Of a DNA stretch of 6,378 nt, positions 5,388 through 6,378 are shown piece after piece. The position numbers and the translations under genes were made by a program. This DNA comes from Deltaproteobacteria bacterium (GTDB taxonomy: Bacteria; Desulfobacterota; Desulfobacteria; Desulfobacterales; ETH-SRB1), in contig QMMZ01000122.1 of assembly GCA_003647525.1 (NCBI GenBank), positions 1-6,378 of the forward strand, in the 5' to 3' direction. The first letter of the stretch is position 1. Every line of letters starts with the position of its first letter. Below the pieces are notes generated by a model, which saw nothing but the letters and a program-made list of their open reading frames with translations, did not search any database and was not told the origin of the DNA.

Positions 5388-5959
5388 TTGAAAGACCAGG
5401 AACTTTTACAACTTATCAAGCAAGGCGAAAGTGAAACCCTGGAATTTAAATCATCTTTTATAATCCGGGTGGATTAAATAACAATTTGACTATTGAAGAA
5501 CTTCTAAAATATAAGCATAAATCGAAAACCAGAAATAAACTTATTGCAAATACTTTTAAAGCAATAGGACAAATCGAAAAATATGGTTCAGGTATTATGA
5601 GAATTTTTAATATTTGTGAAAATCATGGGATTATACCCCCAAAATTTAGTAACCTAAAAGATGGCTTTGAAGTGGTTTTGCATAAAGAAAAGAAAAATTC
5701 TAAAGGAAAAAATAAAAATGGCGAATTAAGTGGCGAATTAAGTGGCGAATTAAATGGCGAATTAAATGAAAAACAAAAATTAGTATATAATACAATTAAA
5801 AATAAACCAGGAATCAAAGCAAATAAGCTATCCGAAATACTAAATATTCCATATAGTACAATGGATAAAAATATTCGCATATTACTAAAAAATAAATTAA
5901 TAGAACGTAAGGGCAGTAAGAAAACAGGTGGGTATTATATCATTTTTACATCAAAATGA
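5388..5959 (+). pseudogene. AlbA_2 (Schlafen-like) / ATPase / winged-helix protein, internally deleted and frameshifted
   Basis: Two pieces of one gene are joined out of frame. The N-terminal piece starts at TTG 5388 (KDQELLQLIKQGESETLEFK), the beginning of an AlbA_2 domain, and soon reaches TAA at 5475-5477. From about 5459 another frame continues with YNPGGLNNNLTIEELLKYK and IGQIEKYGSGIMRI, the C-terminal part of the RecG-C-like/HATPase_c_4 region. Then come a GELSGELSGELNGELNE linker and a winged helix (about 5775-5935: KLVYNTIKNKPGIKANKLSE and after). Full-length relatives are roughly 450-550 aa, so some 300 codons between EFKSSF and YNPGGL are missing. A TTG at 5486 could still express a 157-residue linker-plus-winged-helix remnant, but I treat the locus as dead. 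Intact relatives are accessory, regulator-like ATPases of poorly known role. The final TGA overlaps the first codon of the epimerase relic (ATGA), so the stop may come from the neighbour's DNA. Confidence 0.85.
5720..5767 (+). repeat. Four tandem 12-bp repeats (GGCGAATTAAGT)
   Basis: Units lie at 5720-5731, 5732-5743, 5744-5755 and 5756-5767. The first three differ by one base at most, and the last two end in AAT instead of AGT. They encode (GEL[S/N])4, matching the NGGL-type linker repeats that commonly sit between the ATPase and winged-helix parts of AlbA_2 proteins. A multiple of three keeps the frame when units are gained or lost. Confidence 0.92.
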
Positions 5960-6111
5960 TCCCAATACAAGCAGGAGATGTGCCAGCTACATATGCTGAT
6001 ATTTCAAGATTGATTGAAGATTTTGATTATAAACTAAATACATCTTTTAAAGATGGGATTGCCAGGTTTATTAAATCGTATAAAAGCTTTTATACAGCAG
6101 CTATTTATTAG
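5956..6111 (+). pseudogene. Relic: 3' end of a second UDP-glucuronate 4-epimerase gene
   Basis: ATG 5956 to TAG 6111 encodes 51 residues beginning [20 protein letters not shown]. They match residues 310-357 of the intact epimerase ([20 protein letters not shown], encoded from 5235). Over the first 29 residues 24 are identical, and over the corresponding 87 nt 72 are identical, with many differences at third codon positions. That pattern points to a separate, once-functional homologue and not a fresh duplication. Everything upstream, including the NAD site and catalytic residues, is absent, so it cannot be an enzyme. The homology begins exactly where the AlbA_2 remnant ends, which marks a recombination breakpoint at about 5955. 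The C-terminal 20 residues diverge (KSYKSFYTAAIY). Confidence 0.88.
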
Positions 6112-6133
6112 ACATTATTACAACTAAAATCGT

Positions 6134-6262
6134 ATGGCACAATTTATCTTTTTCCGCTTCCTTTCGTTATTTTTATTTTCCGTAGCTATGGCTATGCAAA
6201 AGAAAAATGCGTTGGCAATCGAAAAAATCTTAAATTCTGCCTATATACGATTTCAATCATAA
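6134..6262 (+). CDS. Possible small ORF with hydrophobic N-terminus (42 aa), doubtful
   Basis: ATG 6134 to TAA 6262 gives a 42-residue frame. Its first 20 residues (MAQFIFFRFLSLFLFSVAMA) look like a signal peptide or short membrane segment, followed by a basic stretch (MQKKNA). I recognise no family. In AT-rich DNA a T-rich frame yields Phe/Leu-rich peptides by chance, and no promoter is evident. It could be the decayed 5' end of a secreted protein gene. It is recorded because the sequence between the epimerase relic and the next gene is otherwise empty. Confidence 0.2.
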   Translation: MAQFIFFRFLSLFLFSVAMAMQKKNALAIEKILNSAYIRFQS

Positions 6263-6319
6263 TAAAGTCTATTCAATTTTTATTATCTTTACTCTCCTCA
6301 TCATCAACCCAATTGACCG

Positions 6320-6378
6320 ATGAAAGTAAAAATATTCTTCTTTTTATTTATGTTGCTCCATTTTTTTCAGTTGAGAAG
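6320..6378 (+). CDS. Start of a probable secreted or membrane protein; runs off the window
   Basis: ATG 6320 opens a frame that stays open to the window edge (19 complete codons). It encodes MKVKIFFFLFMLLHFFQLR, a short basic start followed by a long hydrophobic stretch, as in a signal peptide or first transmembrane helix. In Bacteroidetes polysaccharide loci a secreted export protein (Wza-type) often stands in such a place, but nothing here identifies the family. A partial -7-like box TATCTTTA (6284-6291) lies upstream without a matching TTTG, so promoter evidence is weak. Confidence 0.5.
   Translation, partial: MKVKIFFFLFMLLHFFQLR

Noticed and set aside
5623..5880. Antisense open frame with NSPL repeats opposite the AlbA_2 remnant
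   Set aside because: The repeats are the mirror of the 12-bp tandem repeat on the + strand; no independent evidence for a gene.
6112..6319. Structured RNA or gene before the last reading frame
   Set aside because: T-rich sequence with no convincing hairpin, no full promoter and only a doubtful 42-codon frame.

Overview
The window looks like a piece of a Bacteroidota chromosome (Bacteroidales/Marinilabiliales-like; the exact taxon cannot be fixed). The reasons are AT-rich coding sequence, weak or absent Shine-Dalgarno sequences, a textbook Bacteroidetes promoter (TTTG, 19 bp, TAATTTTG), a UpxY-type NusG paralogue, and dispersed repeats of a kind common in this phylum. All intact genes lie on the + strand. 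The region reads as the left edge of a surface-polysaccharide locus beside sulfate-activation genes.

Layout. 1-451 is the 3' end of cysN (sulfate adenylyltransferase large subunit). 507-1037 is a UpxY-family antiterminator, the usual first gene of Bacteroidetes polysaccharide loci. 1038-1527 is a gene-free stretch holding a 159-bp MITE-like element (13-bp terminal inverted repeats, TAA target duplication), a second palindromic dispersed repeat, and a promoter whose -7 box lies inside a perfect inverted repeat. 1528-2073 encodes a winged-helix protein with a degenerate nucleotidyltransferase-like C-terminal half. 2340-3737 is UDP-glucose 6-dehydrogenase and 4308-5381 is a UDP-glucuronate 4-epimerase. 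Together these two convert UDP-glucose to UDP-glucuronate to UDP-galacturonate, which are precursors for an acidic polysaccharide.

The sugar-nucleotide genes are interleaved with decaying accessory genes. A GxxExxY (PD-(D/E)XK-like) gene at 3827-4234 is interrupted by one in-frame TAA and is bracketed by two nearly identical 79-bp direct repeats. A third, diverged copy precedes ugd, so three consecutive reading frames each begin 1-19 nt after a copy of the same GCG-rich leader element. Downstream of the epimerase is an AlbA_2 (Schlafen-like)/ATPase/winged-helix gene that has lost its middle and its frame (5388-5959). It is followed at once by a 51-codon relic of the 3' end of a second, divergent epimerase gene (5956-6111). 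The right edge has little coding content until a signal-peptide-like start at 6320 that runs off the window.

No complete novel system is visible. The most interesting signals are the start-codon-adjacent repeat family with the GxxExxY cassette between two copies, the promoter/operator of the winged-helix regulator, and the epimerase-AlbA-epimerase-tail scar.
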